A stretch of DNA of 64,000 bases from Streptomyces sp. B21-105. Lineage in GTDB: Bacteria; Actinomycetota; Actinomycetes; Streptomycetales; Streptomycetaceae. Shown here piece by piece: positions 1 through 8,595 of the stretch. The notes beneath the pieces were generated by a model that had not been told where the DNA came from, searched no databases, and was given only the letters and a program-made list of their open reading frames with translations. The DNA lies in NCBI RefSeq assembly GCF_036898465.1, contig NZ_JARUMJ010000001.1, positions 8,618,001 through 8,682,000 of the forward strand, in the 5' to 3' direction. The translations under genes and the position numbers were made by a program. Each line of letters opens with the position of its first letter. The first letter of the stretch is position 1.

Positions 1-2
1 GA

Positions 3-878
3 GGGACCGTCTCCAAGAGCTCCAAGAACTCCAATAAGCGGTCCCGCGGCGCGGCCGGCGGCGGAATCCGCCGGGCGGTGTCCGCGACGACACTGCTGTG
101 GATCATGGCGTGCCTGTACGGGCTGCCGGTGCTGTGGTTCATCCTCAGCTCCCTGAAGCCGTCCAGCGACCTGTTCTCCTATCCGCTGACGCTGGTTCCG
201 CGCAACCCCACCCTGTCGGGTTTCAAGACAGCGTGGGAGAGCGCCAACTTCTCCCAGTACTTCATCAACACGGCCATCGTGTGCGTGATCACGACGATCG
301 TCACGGTGGGCGTCAGCTGTTGCACCGGGTACGCGCTGGCCAAGTACGACAACCGCTGGCTCAAGGCGTTCTTCCTGTGCATCCTGGCCACCACGATGCT
401 GCCGTCCGAGGTCATGCTCGCCCCCGAGTTCCTGGTCGTCCGCAACCTCGGCCTGTACAACTCCTTCGCCGGCATCATCCTCCCGGCCGTGCTCACCGCG
501 ACCGGCTGCTTCATGTTCCGCCAGTTCTTCCTGACGGTTCCCGACGAACTCGTGGAAGCGGCACGCATCGACGGCGCCCGCGAACTGTCGATCTTCCTGC
601 GGATCATGGTGCCGCTCTCCCGGCCCATCATGCTGACCCTCGCCATCCTGTCCTTCCAGTGGCGGTGGAACGACTACATCTGGCCCCTGCTGATGCTGAA
701 CGACCCCAACAAGTTCACCGTGCAGATCGGCATCCAGAGCATCGTCGGCGCACAGAACATCAACTGGTCGGTACTGCTCGGCGCCTCGGTCATCTCCATG
801 ATCCCGCTGATCCTCGTCTTCCTCGTCTTCCAGCGCTACGTCATGGGCGCCGACATCAACGCCGGACTGAAGGACTGA
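3..878 (+). CDS. Carbohydrate ABC transporter permease, MalG/CUT1 type (5' end outside window)
   Basis: Inner-membrane permease of a sugar ABC importer; it should pair with a MalF-type permease and a binding lipoprotein encoded upstream of the window. The frame is open to the left edge, so the first in-window GTG at 78 may not be the start; about 25 extra residues rich in Lys, Ser and Gly precede it. There are several hydrophobic segments, and near the C-terminus lies the EAA loop that contacts the ATPase (VEAARIDGARELSIF, followed by a PLSRP turn), which defines this family. The ORF ends DINAGLKD, a common ending for CUT1 permeases. No ATPase gene is visible downstream; many Streptomyces sugar importers share the MsiK ATPase. 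The family call is firm; the sugar is unknown. Confidence 0.9.
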   Translation, partial: GTVSKSSKNSNKRSRGAAGGGIRRAVSATTLLWIMACLYGLPVLWFILSSLKPSSDLFSYPLTLVPRNPTLSGFKTAWESANFSQYFINTAIVCVITTIVTVGVSCCTGYALAKYDNRWLKAFFLCILATTMLPSEVMLAPEFLVVRNLGLYNSFAGIILPAVLTATGCFMFRQFFLTVPDELVEAARIDGARELSIFLRIMVPLSRPIMLTLAILSFQWRWNDYIWPLLMLNDPNKFTVQIGIQSIVGAQNINWSVLLGASVISMIPLILVFLVFQRYVMGADINAGLKD

Positions 879-880
879 CC

Positions 881-2599
881 GTGCCCACCCCGCTCGACCA
901 CGACTTCGTCCGCGCGGTGGCCCGCGCCGCCGACCGGGAGGCCGCCCCGCCGGCGGCCGCCCCCGACGAGGAACCCACCGGCCTGCCCCACCGCGCCCTG
1001 GCCCGCCGGGTGAAGACCCTGGTCGCGGCGTACCGCTCCCCGGAATCGGCACTGCACGGCAGCGCTCGGGCCGTGGCCGCCGCGACGACCCACCTGCGCG
1101 CGCTGCGGGCCACGCAGACGTCCACCGGCCTCTTCGCCGGCGGCGACAACGTGCAGTCACCGCCGGACTCCGCCTTCACCGTCAACGACGTGTGCGACGC
1201 GCACGTCCTCGCCGCGGGCGGGGGGACGGAACTGCGCGAGGTCACGGCCGCGCTCGCCGACATCGCCGGCGCGGCCTGCGGCGCTCTCCTGACCGGTGGG
1301 GTGCACACCCCCAACCACCGCTGGGAGCTGTGCGCGGCGCTGGCCCGGCTGCACCGGTCGTTCCCCGACCACCGGCTCCTCGACCGCGTCGAGGACTGGC
1401 TCGCCGAGGGCGTCGACATCGACGCGGAGGGCCTGTACTCGGAACGCAGCGCCAACTACGCGGCCCACGTGTCCAACCCGTCGCTGCTGCTGCTGGCCGG
1501 CGTCCTCGGCCGCGACGACCTGCTGGACGCCGTCGAACGCAATCTCACCGCCACCCTGGACCTCATCAGGCCGGACGGCACGGTGGAGACCGTCCACTCG
1601 CGACGGCAGGACCAGCACCACCCGTTCCCGCTGGCGCCCTACCTGCCGCACTACCGGCTGCTCGCGGTCCGCACCGGCCGGGGCGACTTCGCCCGCGCGG
1701 CGCGGCTGGCGGCCGCCGGCGGCATCGACGACCCCGACCTGCTCGCCGAGACCCTCCTCACCCCGGACCTGCGCCGCGCACTGCCCGCACCGGCCGAGGA
1801 GACACTGCCCCGCGCGCGGTACCTCACCACCGTGCGCCTCGCCGCACGCGCCTCGGCCACCGCGCACACGGTGCTGTACGGCGGCTCCGACGTGCCCGAA
1901 CACCGGCGCATCCGCTCGGGGCTCGCCTGCAACCCCACCTTCCTGCGCCTGTTCGCCGGCGACGCCGTCCTCGACGCGGTCCGTCTGACGCGGGGGTTCT
2001 TCGACCTCGGCCCGTTCCGCGCCGCCGACATGACACAGCTCGCCGACCACCGTTACCGGCTCACCCAGACCCTCACGGCCGCCTACTACCAGCCGCTCCC
2101 CAAGGACCGACGGCAGGACGACGGCGCCTACCGGATGGCGGACGAGGGACGCTTCTCCGCCGCCATGGCCTTCCCCGACCGGCCCCGGGACGAGGTCTCG
2201 CACACCACCCGCGTCGAGGTGGACCTGCGGGAGGACGGCGCCGACCTGCGCATCGACCTCAGCGGCCCGCGCGTGCCCTGGTCGCTCGAACTGACCTTCC
2301 GGCCGGGCGGCGTGACGCAGGGCGCCCTACCGCTCGGCGACGGACGCTGGTGCCTGACGCCGGGGCCGATGACCTACCGGGTCGGTGACGACGAGATCCG
2401 GGTCGAGACCGACGTCGAGGCAGGCGAACCGCTCGCCGGGCCGGACCGCAGCGACGTACTGCGGTACGACCCCGGTCAGGACCACACCGTGGTGGGCGGC
2501 ACCGACGCGACGACGGGCAACCGCGTCTACCTCGGCGGACTCGGCCCGCACACACTGACCGTCGCGCTGCGCGCCGGCCGGCCCGCACCCGCCGGGTGA
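881..2599 (+). CDS. Conserved protein of unknown function coupled to the sugar transporter, possibly an (alpha/alpha)-toroid lyase or hydrolase
   Basis: The GTG start at 881 lies 2 bp after the permease stop, so the gene is probably in the same operon and translationally coupled. The product is 572 residues. I recognise no exact family. The first two thirds look helical with many Leu/Ala-rich amphipathic segments and aromatic/His-rich stretches (GLYSERSANYAAHVSNPS, RRQDQHHPFPLAPYLPHY). The last third looks beta-rich (VEVDLREDGADLRIDLS). An alpha-barrel followed by a beta-sandwich is the layout of heparinase II/III-like polysaccharide lyases and some unsaturated-glycan hydrolases, and would suit a neighbour of a sugar importer. 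There is no signal peptide, so it would act in the cytoplasm. The longer open frame upstream overlaps the permease and is not used. The enzymatic assignment is only inference. Confidence 0.6.
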   Translation: MPTPLDHDFVRAVARAADREAAPPAAAPDEEPTGLPHRALARRVKTLVAAYRSPESALHGSARAVAAATTHLRALRATQTSTGLFAGGDNVQSPPDSAFTVNDVCDAHVLAAGGGTELREVTAALADIAGAACGALLTGGVHTPNHRWELCAALARLHRSFPDHRLLDRVEDWLAEGVDIDAEGLYSERSANYAAHVSNPSLLLLAGVLGRDDLLDAVERNLTATLDLIRPDGTVETVHSRRQDQHHPFPLAPYLPHYRLLAVRTGRGDFARAARLAAAGGIDDPDLLAETLLTPDLRRALPAPAEETLPRARYLTTVRLAARASATAHTVLYGGSDVPEHRRIRSGLACNPTFLRLFAGDAVLDAVRLTRGFFDLGPFRAADMTQLADHRYRLTQTLTAAYYQPLPKDRRQDDGAYRMADEGRFSAAMAFPDRPRDEVSHTTRVEVDLREDGADLRIDLSGPRVPWSLELTFRPGGVTQGALPLGDGRWCLTPGPMTYRVGDDEIRVETDVEAGEPLAGPDRSDVLRYDPGQDHTVVGGTDATTGNRVYLGGLGPHTLTVALRAGRPAPAG

Positions 2600-2727
2600 C
2601 GGGACGCCCGCCCCGCCGACCTCGGACCGGCGGCCCGGACGACGCCCCCGACGAGCCGGTACGGGCGGGCCGACGCTGACGCCGCGTGCGGCGGGGTCGG
2701 GCGGCGGAGGGCGGCCGAGGCAGGCCG

Positions 2728-3324
2728 TCAGACCGGCAGCCCGAGCAGTCCCCAGCCGCGCCGTGCCGCCTCGTCGACCACCACCGCCCACTCGCTCAGC
2801 AGCACCGTGAACGCGTCGAAGTCAGCGATCCACCCGCCCGGACGCGCCGCGTGCCGGTCGTACTCCGTGCGCAGCCCCACCAGCAGGGGCTGCGCATGCG
2901 CCCAGTGGGCGGCGAGCCCGGGCACCCGGGCGGGCGGCACGGCGAGGAGCAGCCGCGTGCGCCACGGAGTGCGGTCCGAGGGGAAGAGGCCGGACCCCGG
3001 CACGTCGTCCTCGGCCCGGACCAGGGGGAGGAGGAAGCCGTCCAGGGCGTCCCGCAGCGCGGGGGCGGCGAACCCCCGGGCGCGGTCCCAGCCTTCGCCC
3101 GCCCAGAAGTGCGGCGCGTAGGACCCGGTGGTGCAGGCAAACTCGTAACGGCCGCACCAGGGCACCTCCGGCGAGGCGGGGAACACCCAGCCGGCCTCGG
3201 GCGCCGCGTACGGGTCCAGGTCCTCGGGGCACGCCGCCTCGTGCAGCAGCTCCAGCCGCCCGGCCACGGGCGTGCGCTCCAACCGCCCCCAGTCCAGCGC
3301 CAGCACGGTGAGGTCAAGCCCCAT
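2728..3324 (-). CDS. Conserved hypothetical protein, 198 aa
   Basis: I do not recognise a named family. The product is soluble and rich in Trp and other aromatics (WVFPASPEVPWCGRYEF, APHFWAGEGWDRARGF), with no signal peptide or membrane segment. The ATG at 3324 lies inside the end of the upstream P-loop kinase gene (stop 3314-3316), an 11-bp overlap that points to translational coupling and a shared function. The high third-position GC supports it as a real gene. It could be an accessory subunit or a substrate-side partner of the kinase, but nothing in the sequence proves this. Confidence 0.7.
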   Translation of the reverse strand: MGLDLTVLALDWGRLERTPVAGRLELLHEAACPEDLDPYAAPEAGWVFPASPEVPWCGRYEFACTTGSYAPHFWAGEGWDRARGFAAPALRDALDGFLLPLVRAEDDVPGSGLFPSDRTPWRTRLLLAVPPARVPGLAAHWAHAQPLLVGLRTEYDRHAARPGGWIADFDAFTVLLSEWAVVVDEAARRGWGLLGLPV

Positions 3325-3967
3325 CCGGTCCGCCCACCCGGACCACCAGGTCCGCCCGGTCCCGCGTCGTCGCCACCAGCTCGGCGTTGCGCCGGTCGCT
3401 GCGATCCACCCAGGCCACCGCCTCCTCGTGCCCCTTGCCGAACTCCTCGTGCCGGGCCACCAGCCGGCGGACGCGTTCGTCCTCGTCCGTCTCGCAGAAC
3501 CACACCTCGTCCAGCGCGGCCCGCACCCGCGCCCACGCGCCCGTGCCGAGAAGCAGGTAGTTCCCCTCGGTGACGACCAGCCGCACCCGCGGCCCGACGG
3601 GCACGGCCCCCGCGAGCGGCTGCTCCAGCAGCCGCTCGAAGCCCGGCGCGTACACGACGTCCCCGCCCTCCGACTCCTCCCGCAGCCGGCGCAGCAGAGC
3701 CGCGTAACCGGCCGCGTCGAAGGTGTCCGGCGCGCCCTTGCGGTCCCTGAGGCCGAGGCGGTCCAGCTCGACGTCGGCGAGATGGAAGCCGTCCATCGGG
3801 ACCTGCGCGACCCATGGTTCCCCGGCGCCGTTCAGCTCCCGCACCAGGCGCTCGGCGAGAGTCGACTTGCCCGCGCCGGGACTGCCGGCGATGCCGAGCA
3901 GCCTGCGCCGGCCGCCGTCCCCGGCGAGGGAACGGGCCCGCAGGACCAGATCGTCGAAAGTGAGCAC
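3314..3967 (-). CDS. P-loop nucleoside/nucleotide kinase family protein (uridine kinase/pantothenate kinase-like)
   Basis: Small cytoplasmic kinase of about 217 residues. A Walker A loop lies near the N-terminus (GIAGSPGAGKSTLAERL), followed by a substrate-binding stretch (VPMDGFHLADVELDRLGLRDRKG) and a Walker-B-like strand (RLVVTEGNYLLLG). This pattern is typical of the phosphoribulokinase/uridine kinase/PanK superfamily, and FHLAD...RKGAPDTFD matches the frcK/YggC-like nucleoside kinase group. I chose the GTG at 3967 (VLTFDDLVLRARSL) because the longer frame would overlap the divergent SnoaL-like gene; an AGGAG lies about 17 nt upstream, which is a rather long spacing. The true substrate is unknown. 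It overlaps the downstream hypothetical gene by 11 bp. Confidence 0.85.
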   Translation of the reverse strand: MLTFDDLVLRARSLAGDGGRRRLLGIAGSPGAGKSTLAERLVRELNGAGEPWVAQVPMDGFHLADVELDRLGLRDRKGAPDTFDAAGYAALLRRLREESEGGDVVYAPGFERLLEQPLAGAVPVGPRVRLVVTEGNYLLLGTGAWARVRAALDEVWFCETDEDERVRRLVARHEEFGKGHEEAVAWVDRSDRRNAELVATTRDRADLVVRVGGPDGA

Positions 3968-4023
3968 ACAGCAGAGTGTCGCAGTCTCCTGGAAGGAGAC
4001 CCGAGAAGGAGAGGAGGACGCCC

Positions 4024-4419
4024 GTGTCCGACGACGAGACACAGATCCGCACCCTGATCACCCGCTGGGCCGACGCCGTCCACCGGGGCGACCTCGACAC
4101 GGTCGTCGACCACCACGCGGAGGACCTGGTGATGTACGACGTGCCCGCGCCCCACGAAGGCATCCGCGGCCTTGCCGCCTACCGGGCCGCCTGGCCGCCG
4201 TTCTTCGTCTGGCAGTCCCAGGGCGCCCGCTTCGACATCGACACCCTCGACGTCACCGCCGGTCACGACGTCGCCTACGCCCACGCCCTGCTGCGCTGCG
4301 GCACACCCGAGGAGCTCGCGGACTGCCCCGGTCTGCGGCTGCGGCTCACGTTCGGCCTGCGCAAGGAGCGCGGCCGCTGGCTGATCGCGCACGAGCACCA
4401 CTCCTTCCCCCACGACTGA
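4024..4419 (+). CDS. SnoaL-like/YybH-type small NTF2-fold protein
   Basis: A 131-residue single-domain protein starting at GTG 4024, preceded by a strong GGAGAGGAGG ribosome site. The helical start (DDETQIRTLITRWADAVHRG), the D..VVDHHAEDLVMYD motif, and the closing strand with RGRWLIAHEHHS are typical of the SgcJ/EcaC/YybH branch of the NTF2 fold. Members bind small ligands in a conical pocket; some act as ketosteroid-isomerase-like enzymes, many are uncharacterised. The longer frame starting at 3976 is rejected because the Shine-Dalgarno sits right in front of 4024. It is divergent from the kinase gene with only 56 bp between starts, so the two probably share a control region. Confidence 0.85.
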   Translation: MSDDETQIRTLITRWADAVHRGDLDTVVDHHAEDLVMYDVPAPHEGIRGLAAYRAAWPPFFVWQSQGARFDIDTLDVTAGHDVAYAHALLRCGTPEELADCPGLRLRLTFGLRKERGRWLIAHEHHSFPHD

Positions 4420-4523
4420 GCCCCGACCGAGTCCCGACTGGCTCACGCCTGACTCACGACCCCTTCGTACGTGTGGCGTGCGCCACACCGTTGGAACGGG
4501 CGTTGTGGGGGAACCGGGCTTGT

Positions 4524-5273
4524 ATGACGACGACGCTCGGTCTTCCCGACGACATCCAGGCCTGCCTCTTCGACCTCGACGGGGTCGTCACCCGGACGGC
4601 GGTGGTGCACGCGGCCGCCTGGAAGGAGACCTTCGACGCGTTCCTGCATGCGCGCGAGGGCGCGCACCACCGCCCGTTCGACCCGGGCGACTACGACGAG
4701 TACGTGGACGGCCGGCCCCGCGCCGACGGCGTCCGCACCTTCCTCGCCTCCCGGGGCATCGAACTGCCCGAGGGCGACCCCGCCGATCCGCCCGACGCGC
4801 AGACCGTCCACGGCCTCGGCAACCGCAAGAACGAGCTGCTTCTCGAGCGGATCCGCACCGGCGGCGTCCAGCCCTACGACGGCACCCTGCGCTACGTCGA
4901 GGCGGCACGCGCGCGTGGCCTGCGCACGGCGATCGTCTCCTCCAGCGCCAACACCCGCGACGTGCTGCGCTCCATCCACGCCGAGCATCTCTTCGAGGTC
5001 CGCGTCGACGGCGTCGTGGCGGCCGAGCGGGGCCTGCCCGGCAAACCGCGCCCCGACACGTTCCTGGCCGCCGCCCACGACCTGGGCGTGGAGCCCGCCC
5101 GCGCGGCCGTCTTCGAGGACGCGCTGGCCGGCATGGACGCGGGCCGCGCCGGGAACTTCGGGCACGTCGTCGGCGTTGACCGGGTCGGACAGACCGACGC
5201 GCTGTACGCGCACGGCGCCGACGTCGTCGTCAAGGATCTGGACGACCTTCTCGGGCCGGGAGGGGACGCGTGA
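4524..5273 (+). CDS. pgmB: HAD-family beta-phosphoglucomutase
   Basis: Predicted to interconvert beta-glucose 1-phosphate and glucose 6-phosphate. All HAD motifs are visible: motif I FDLDGVV with nucleophile Asp17 and acid/base Asp19, motif II IVSSSANT, motif III Lys in GLPGKPRPDTF, and motif IV VFEDALAGMDAG. A helical cap lies between motifs I and II. The 249-residue length fits the family. It overlaps the GH65 phosphorylase gene by 4 bp (GTGA). That pairing supports the assignment, since GH65 inverting phosphorylases release beta-glucose 1-phosphate, the substrate of this enzyme. The ATG at 4524 is the sensible start; the longer upstream frame runs through the previous gene. Confidence 0.9.
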   Translation: MTTTLGLPDDIQACLFDLDGVVTRTAVVHAAAWKETFDAFLHAREGAHHRPFDPGDYDEYVDGRPRADGVRTFLASRGIELPEGDPADPPDAQTVHGLGNRKNELLLERIRTGGVQPYDGTLRYVEAARARGLRTAIVSSSANTRDVLRSIHAEHLFEVRVDGVVAAERGLPGKPRPDTFLAAAHDLGVEPARAAVFEDALAGMDAGRAGNFGHVVGVDRVGQTDALYAHGADVVVKDLDDLLGPGGDA

Positions 5274-7612
5274 TCACCGACCGGTCCTACACCGTCGAGC
5301 CGTGGTGCGTGCGCGAGACACAGCTCGATCTGGACGTCCTGGCCCAGAGCGAGTCCGTGTTCGCGCTCTCCAACGGCCACGTCGGCTGGCGCGGCAACCT
5401 CGACGAGGGCGAGCCGCACGGCCTGCCCGGCGCCTACCTCAACGGCGTGCACGAACTGCACCCCCTGCCCTACGCCGAGGCGGGCTACGGCTACCCGGAG
5501 TCGGGGCAGACGGTCATCAACGTCACCAACGGCAAGATCCTGCGGCTGCTGGTCGACGACGAGCCCTTCGACCTGCGCTACGGGCGGCTCGTCGCGCACG
5601 AGCGCGTGCTCGACCTGCGGCGCGGCGTGCTGGAGCGCACCTGCGAGTGGACCTCGCCGGCCGGCTCCACGGTCCGGGTGCGCTCCACCCGGCTGGTCTC
5701 GCTCGCCCAGCGGGCCGTCGCCGCCGTCGCCTACGAGGTGGAGGCCGTCGGCAGCCGCTCCCGGGTGGTGATCCAGTCCGAGCTGGTCACGAACGAGAGC
5801 CTGCCCGACTTCGACGGCGACCCGCGCGCTGCCCGCGCCCTGAAGTCGCCGCTGGAACCCGAGGAGGACGTCGCGGTGGGCCGCCGGCTGCGGCTGGTCC
5901 ACCGCACGAAGCGCAGCGGACTGCGCGTCGCCGTGGCCGCCGACCACGAGGTGAGCGGCCCCGAGCGGACCACCCTCAGCAGCGAGAGCAACGTCGACGT
6001 GGCCCGGCTCACCGTCACCTCGGTGCTGGAGCCGGGCCAGCGGCTGCGGGTGGAGAAGCTCGTCGCCCACGGCTGGTCCGGGGTCCGCTCCCGGCCCGCG
6101 ATGAGCGATCAGGTGGAGGCCGCCCTCGCCGCCGCCGGGCACAGCGGCTGGGCGGGCCTCCTCGACGAACAGCGCGCCTACCTGGACGACTTCTGGACCC
6201 GCGCGGACGTCGAGGTGGACGGCGACGAGGAGATCCAGCAGGCCGTCCGCTTCGCCCTCTTCCACGTCCTGCAGGCCGGCGCCCGCGCCGAGCAGCGCGC
6301 CATCCCCGCCAAGGGGCTGACCGGCTCCGGCTACGACGGCCACGCCTTCTGGGACACCGAGACGTTCGTGCTGCCCCTGCTCACCTACACCGCGCCCGTG
6401 GCGGTCGCCGAGGCCCTGCGCTGGCGGCAGAACACCCTCCCGGCGGCCCGGGAGCGCGCGGCCCAGCTCGGGCTGCGCGGCGCGGCCTTCCCCTGGCGGA
6501 CCATCGAGGGGTCCGAGGGCTCGGCCTACTGGCCGGCCGGGACGGCGGCCTTCCACGTCAACGCCGACATCGCCGACGCCGTGGTGCGGTACGTGGCGGC
6601 CACCGGCGACCGCGACTTCGAACGGACCACGGGCGTCGAGCTGTTGACCGAGACGGCCCGGCTGTGGCGTGCGCTCGGCCACCACGACGCGCACGGCTGC
6701 TTCCACATCGACGGGGTCACCGGCCCCGACGAGTACAGCGCGGTCGCCGACGACAACGTGTACACCAACCTCATGGCCCGGGCGAACCTCCTCGCCGCCG
6801 CCGACGCCGTCGAACGCCACCCGCGGGAGGCCGCCCGGCTGGGCGTCGACGACGAGGAGAGCGCGGCCTGGCGGGACGCCGCCGAGGCGATGTCCGTGCC
6901 CTACAACCACGATCTCGGCGTCCACGAACAGCACGCCGGCTTCACCCGCTACCAGCACTGGGACTTCGACGGCACCTGCCCCGACCAGTACCCCCTGCTG
7001 CTGCACTTCCCGTACTTCGACCTCTACCGCAAGCAGGTGGTCAAACAGGCGGACCTCGTCCTGGCGATGTACACCTGCGACAGTCACTTCGACGACGAGC
7101 AGCTCGCCCGCAACTTCGCCTACTACGAGCCGCTCACCGTCCGCGACTCCTCACTGTCCGCCTGCTGCCAGGCGGTCATCGCCGCGCAGGCGGGCCATCT
7201 GCAGCTGGCCTACGAGTACACGGCCGAGGCCGCGCTGATGGACCTGGCCGACCTCGAGCACAACACCCGGGACGGACTGCACATCGCGTCCCTGGCCGGC
7301 ACCTGGACGGCACTGGTCGCCGGGTTCGGGGGACTTCGCAGGGACGCGGACAGCCTGCGGTTCGCGCCCCGGCTGCCGGAGCGGTTCAGCCGCCTCGCCT
7401 TCAGCGTGCAACTGCTCGGCCGCTGCCTGCGGGTGGAGATCGGCCCGGAGAAGACCGCGTACACCCTGCTGTCCGGGGCGCCGCTGACGATCCGCCACCA
7501 CGGGGAGCCCGTGCATGTGAACGGGGACGGCCCGGTGGTGCGCCCGGTGCCGCCGGTCCCGACGCGTCCGGCGCCCCGCCAGCCCACGCACCGGGGCCCC
7601 GACCCCCGCTGA
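5270..7612 (+). CDS. Glycoside hydrolase family 65 disaccharide phosphorylase (trehalose/maltose/kojibiose phosphorylase type)
   Basis: A 780-residue cytoplasmic enzyme with the GH65 layout: an N-terminal beta-sandwich (to about residue 270), an (alpha/alpha)6 barrel, and a short C-terminal beta-domain. The catalytic acid is Glu488 in TGPDEYSAVADDNVYTN, the GH65 signature. Ser627-Ser628 in VRDSSLSACCQAV corresponds to the phosphate-binding pair of the phosphorylases, so phosphorolysis is more likely than hydrolysis. The start overlaps the beta-phosphoglucomutase stop (GTGA), so the two are translationally coupled and would funnel an imported alpha-glucoside to glucose plus glucose 6-phosphate. 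Which disaccharide is used cannot be read from the sequence. The last 40 residues are Pro/Arg-rich and probably disordered. Confidence 0.92.
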   Translation: MITDRSYTVEPWCVRETQLDLDVLAQSESVFALSNGHVGWRGNLDEGEPHGLPGAYLNGVHELHPLPYAEAGYGYPESGQTVINVTNGKILRLLVDDEPFDLRYGRLVAHERVLDLRRGVLERTCEWTSPAGSTVRVRSTRLVSLAQRAVAAVAYEVEAVGSRSRVVIQSELVTNESLPDFDGDPRAARALKSPLEPEEDVAVGRRLRLVHRTKRSGLRVAVAADHEVSGPERTTLSSESNVDVARLTVTSVLEPGQRLRVEKLVAHGWSGVRSRPAMSDQVEAALAAAGHSGWAGLLDEQRAYLDDFWTRADVEVDGDEEIQQAVRFALFHVLQAGARAEQRAIPAKGLTGSGYDGHAFWDTETFVLPLLTYTAPVAVAEALRWRQNTLPAARERAAQLGLRGAAFPWRTIEGSEGSAYWPAGTAAFHVNADIADAVVRYVAATGDRDFERTTGVELLTETARLWRALGHHDAHGCFHIDGVTGPDEYSAVADDNVYTNLMARANLLAAADAVERHPREAARLGVDDEESAAWRDAAEAMSVPYNHDLGVHEQHAGFTRYQHWDFDGTCPDQYPLLLHFPYFDLYRKQVVKQADLVLAMYTCDSHFDDEQLARNFAYYEPLTVRDSSLSACCQAVIAAQAGHLQLAYEYTAEAALMDLADLEHNTRDGLHIASLAGTWTALVAGFGGLRRDADSLRFAPRLPERFSRLAFSVQLLGRCLRVEIGPEKTAYTLLSGAPLTIRHHGEPVHVNGDGPVVRPVPPVPTRPAPRQPTHRGPDPR

Positions 7613-7624
7613 TCCCGCACCACC

Positions 7625-8584
7625 TCAGTCACGCACTTTGTGATCCCTGCGGTACCTGACGATCTGCTGGGCGGGGTCGCCCGTGCAGGACCACGGCGTG
7701 CGGGTCGCCCGGCGCCCGAGGAGGGCCAGGAGCGGCGCCGCCACGTCGCCGACCCGCGCCGCGCACGCCGCGTGGGCCAGGTGGTTGACGTCGCGCAGCT
7801 CACCCGGGGCGACGGCGCCCTCACGGCGGCCGGCGATCCAGCGTTCCCAGGTGCGGCGGACGTCGCTGACCGCGCCGTCGTTGTTCCAGTGCTGGGCGAG
7901 GGACACCGAGGTGGAACTCCCGTGCGCGGTGTCGACGGCGTGCCGGAACTCCTCCACGCGCGCGTACTGCACCAGCACCGGCAGCGGACAGCCCGGCGGG
8001 GCCACCCCCGCCGCATCCCGGGCGAAGTCGTACATCAGCCCGTGCGAGCCGTGCCAGCGCGCGGAGTAGTAGTGCAGGACCTGGAGATGCCCCTCCATGC
8101 TGTACGGGTCGCGCCGGTGCAACTCGTCCCACCAGCGCGCCAGTTCCTGCCGCCGCACCCCGGCCGGGTAGAGACGGGCGACCGAGATCAGCGAGGTCCA
8201 CGGCGTCGGGTCGTCCAGGTAGGCCTCGGTCGCGGTCAGACACGCCAGGACCGCGGCGTCGACCCGGGTCAGGTCGATCGGCGCGCCCCGGCCCGCGGAG
8301 ATGGCCAGGTCGAACGCCCGGGCCGTCTCCGTGGCCGCCCTCAGCACCAGCGCGTCGGCGCTGTGCGGCTCGGCGGCCAGCCAGGTCTCCACCGTGGAAC
8401 TTCTCGCGCAGGCCTGCGCGAGCATCCGCATCCGGTGGCCTCGGGCGAGCCAGTCGGGCCCGGTCGACCGCAGCAGCTCCCGCAGACCCTGCCAGCGCCC
8501 GATGACGATGTCGTGCTTGACGGTGGAAAGGGGGGCGTCCCCGCAGTCGGGGTCGAAATCGGGAGCGAAGCGGTCCCGCGCCAT
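7625..8584 (-). CDS. Conserved hypothetical protein, possibly helical-repeat (DUF4034-like)
   Basis: About 319 residues and mostly helical, with TPR-like spacing of Ala/Leu and aromatics (WTSLISVARLYPAGVRRQELARW, split here only for description; HLQVLHYYSARWHGSH; MYDFARDAAG). It resembles the DUF4034-type proteins found in Streptomyces, but I am not certain of the family. There is no signal peptide. The ATG at 8584 is preferred over the GTG three bases earlier because the AAGGA is better placed for it. It starts 11 bp after the APC permease stop and is probably co-transcribed. It is convergent with the GH65 gene with only 12 bp between stops. Confidence 0.65.
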   Translation of the reverse strand: MARDRFAPDFDPDCGDAPLSTVKHDIVIGRWQGLRELLRSTGPDWLARGHRMRMLAQACARSSTVETWLAAEPHSADALVLRAATETARAFDLAISAGRGAPIDLTRVDAAVLACLTATEAYLDDPTPWTSLISVARLYPAGVRRQELARWWDELHRRDPYSMEGHLQVLHYYSARWHGSHGLMYDFARDAAGVAPPGCPLPVLVQYARVEEFRHAVDTAHGSSTSVSLAQHWNNDGAVSDVRRTWERWIAGRREGAVAPGELRDVNHLAHAACAARVGDVAAPLLALLGRRATRTPWSCTGDPAQQIVRYRRDHKVRD

Positions 8585-8595
8585 CACGTTCCTTC

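Noticed and set aside
98..880. N-terminal extension of the 881-2599 gene across the permease
   Set aside because: Lies in another frame inside the permease gene; Arg/Pro/His-rich shadow. The GTG at 881 follows the permease stop directly.
4648..7659. 1003-codon open frame across the HAD and GH65 genes
   Set aside because: Out of frame with both well-supported enzymes; Arg/Ala/Pro-rich composition typical of GC-bias shadows.
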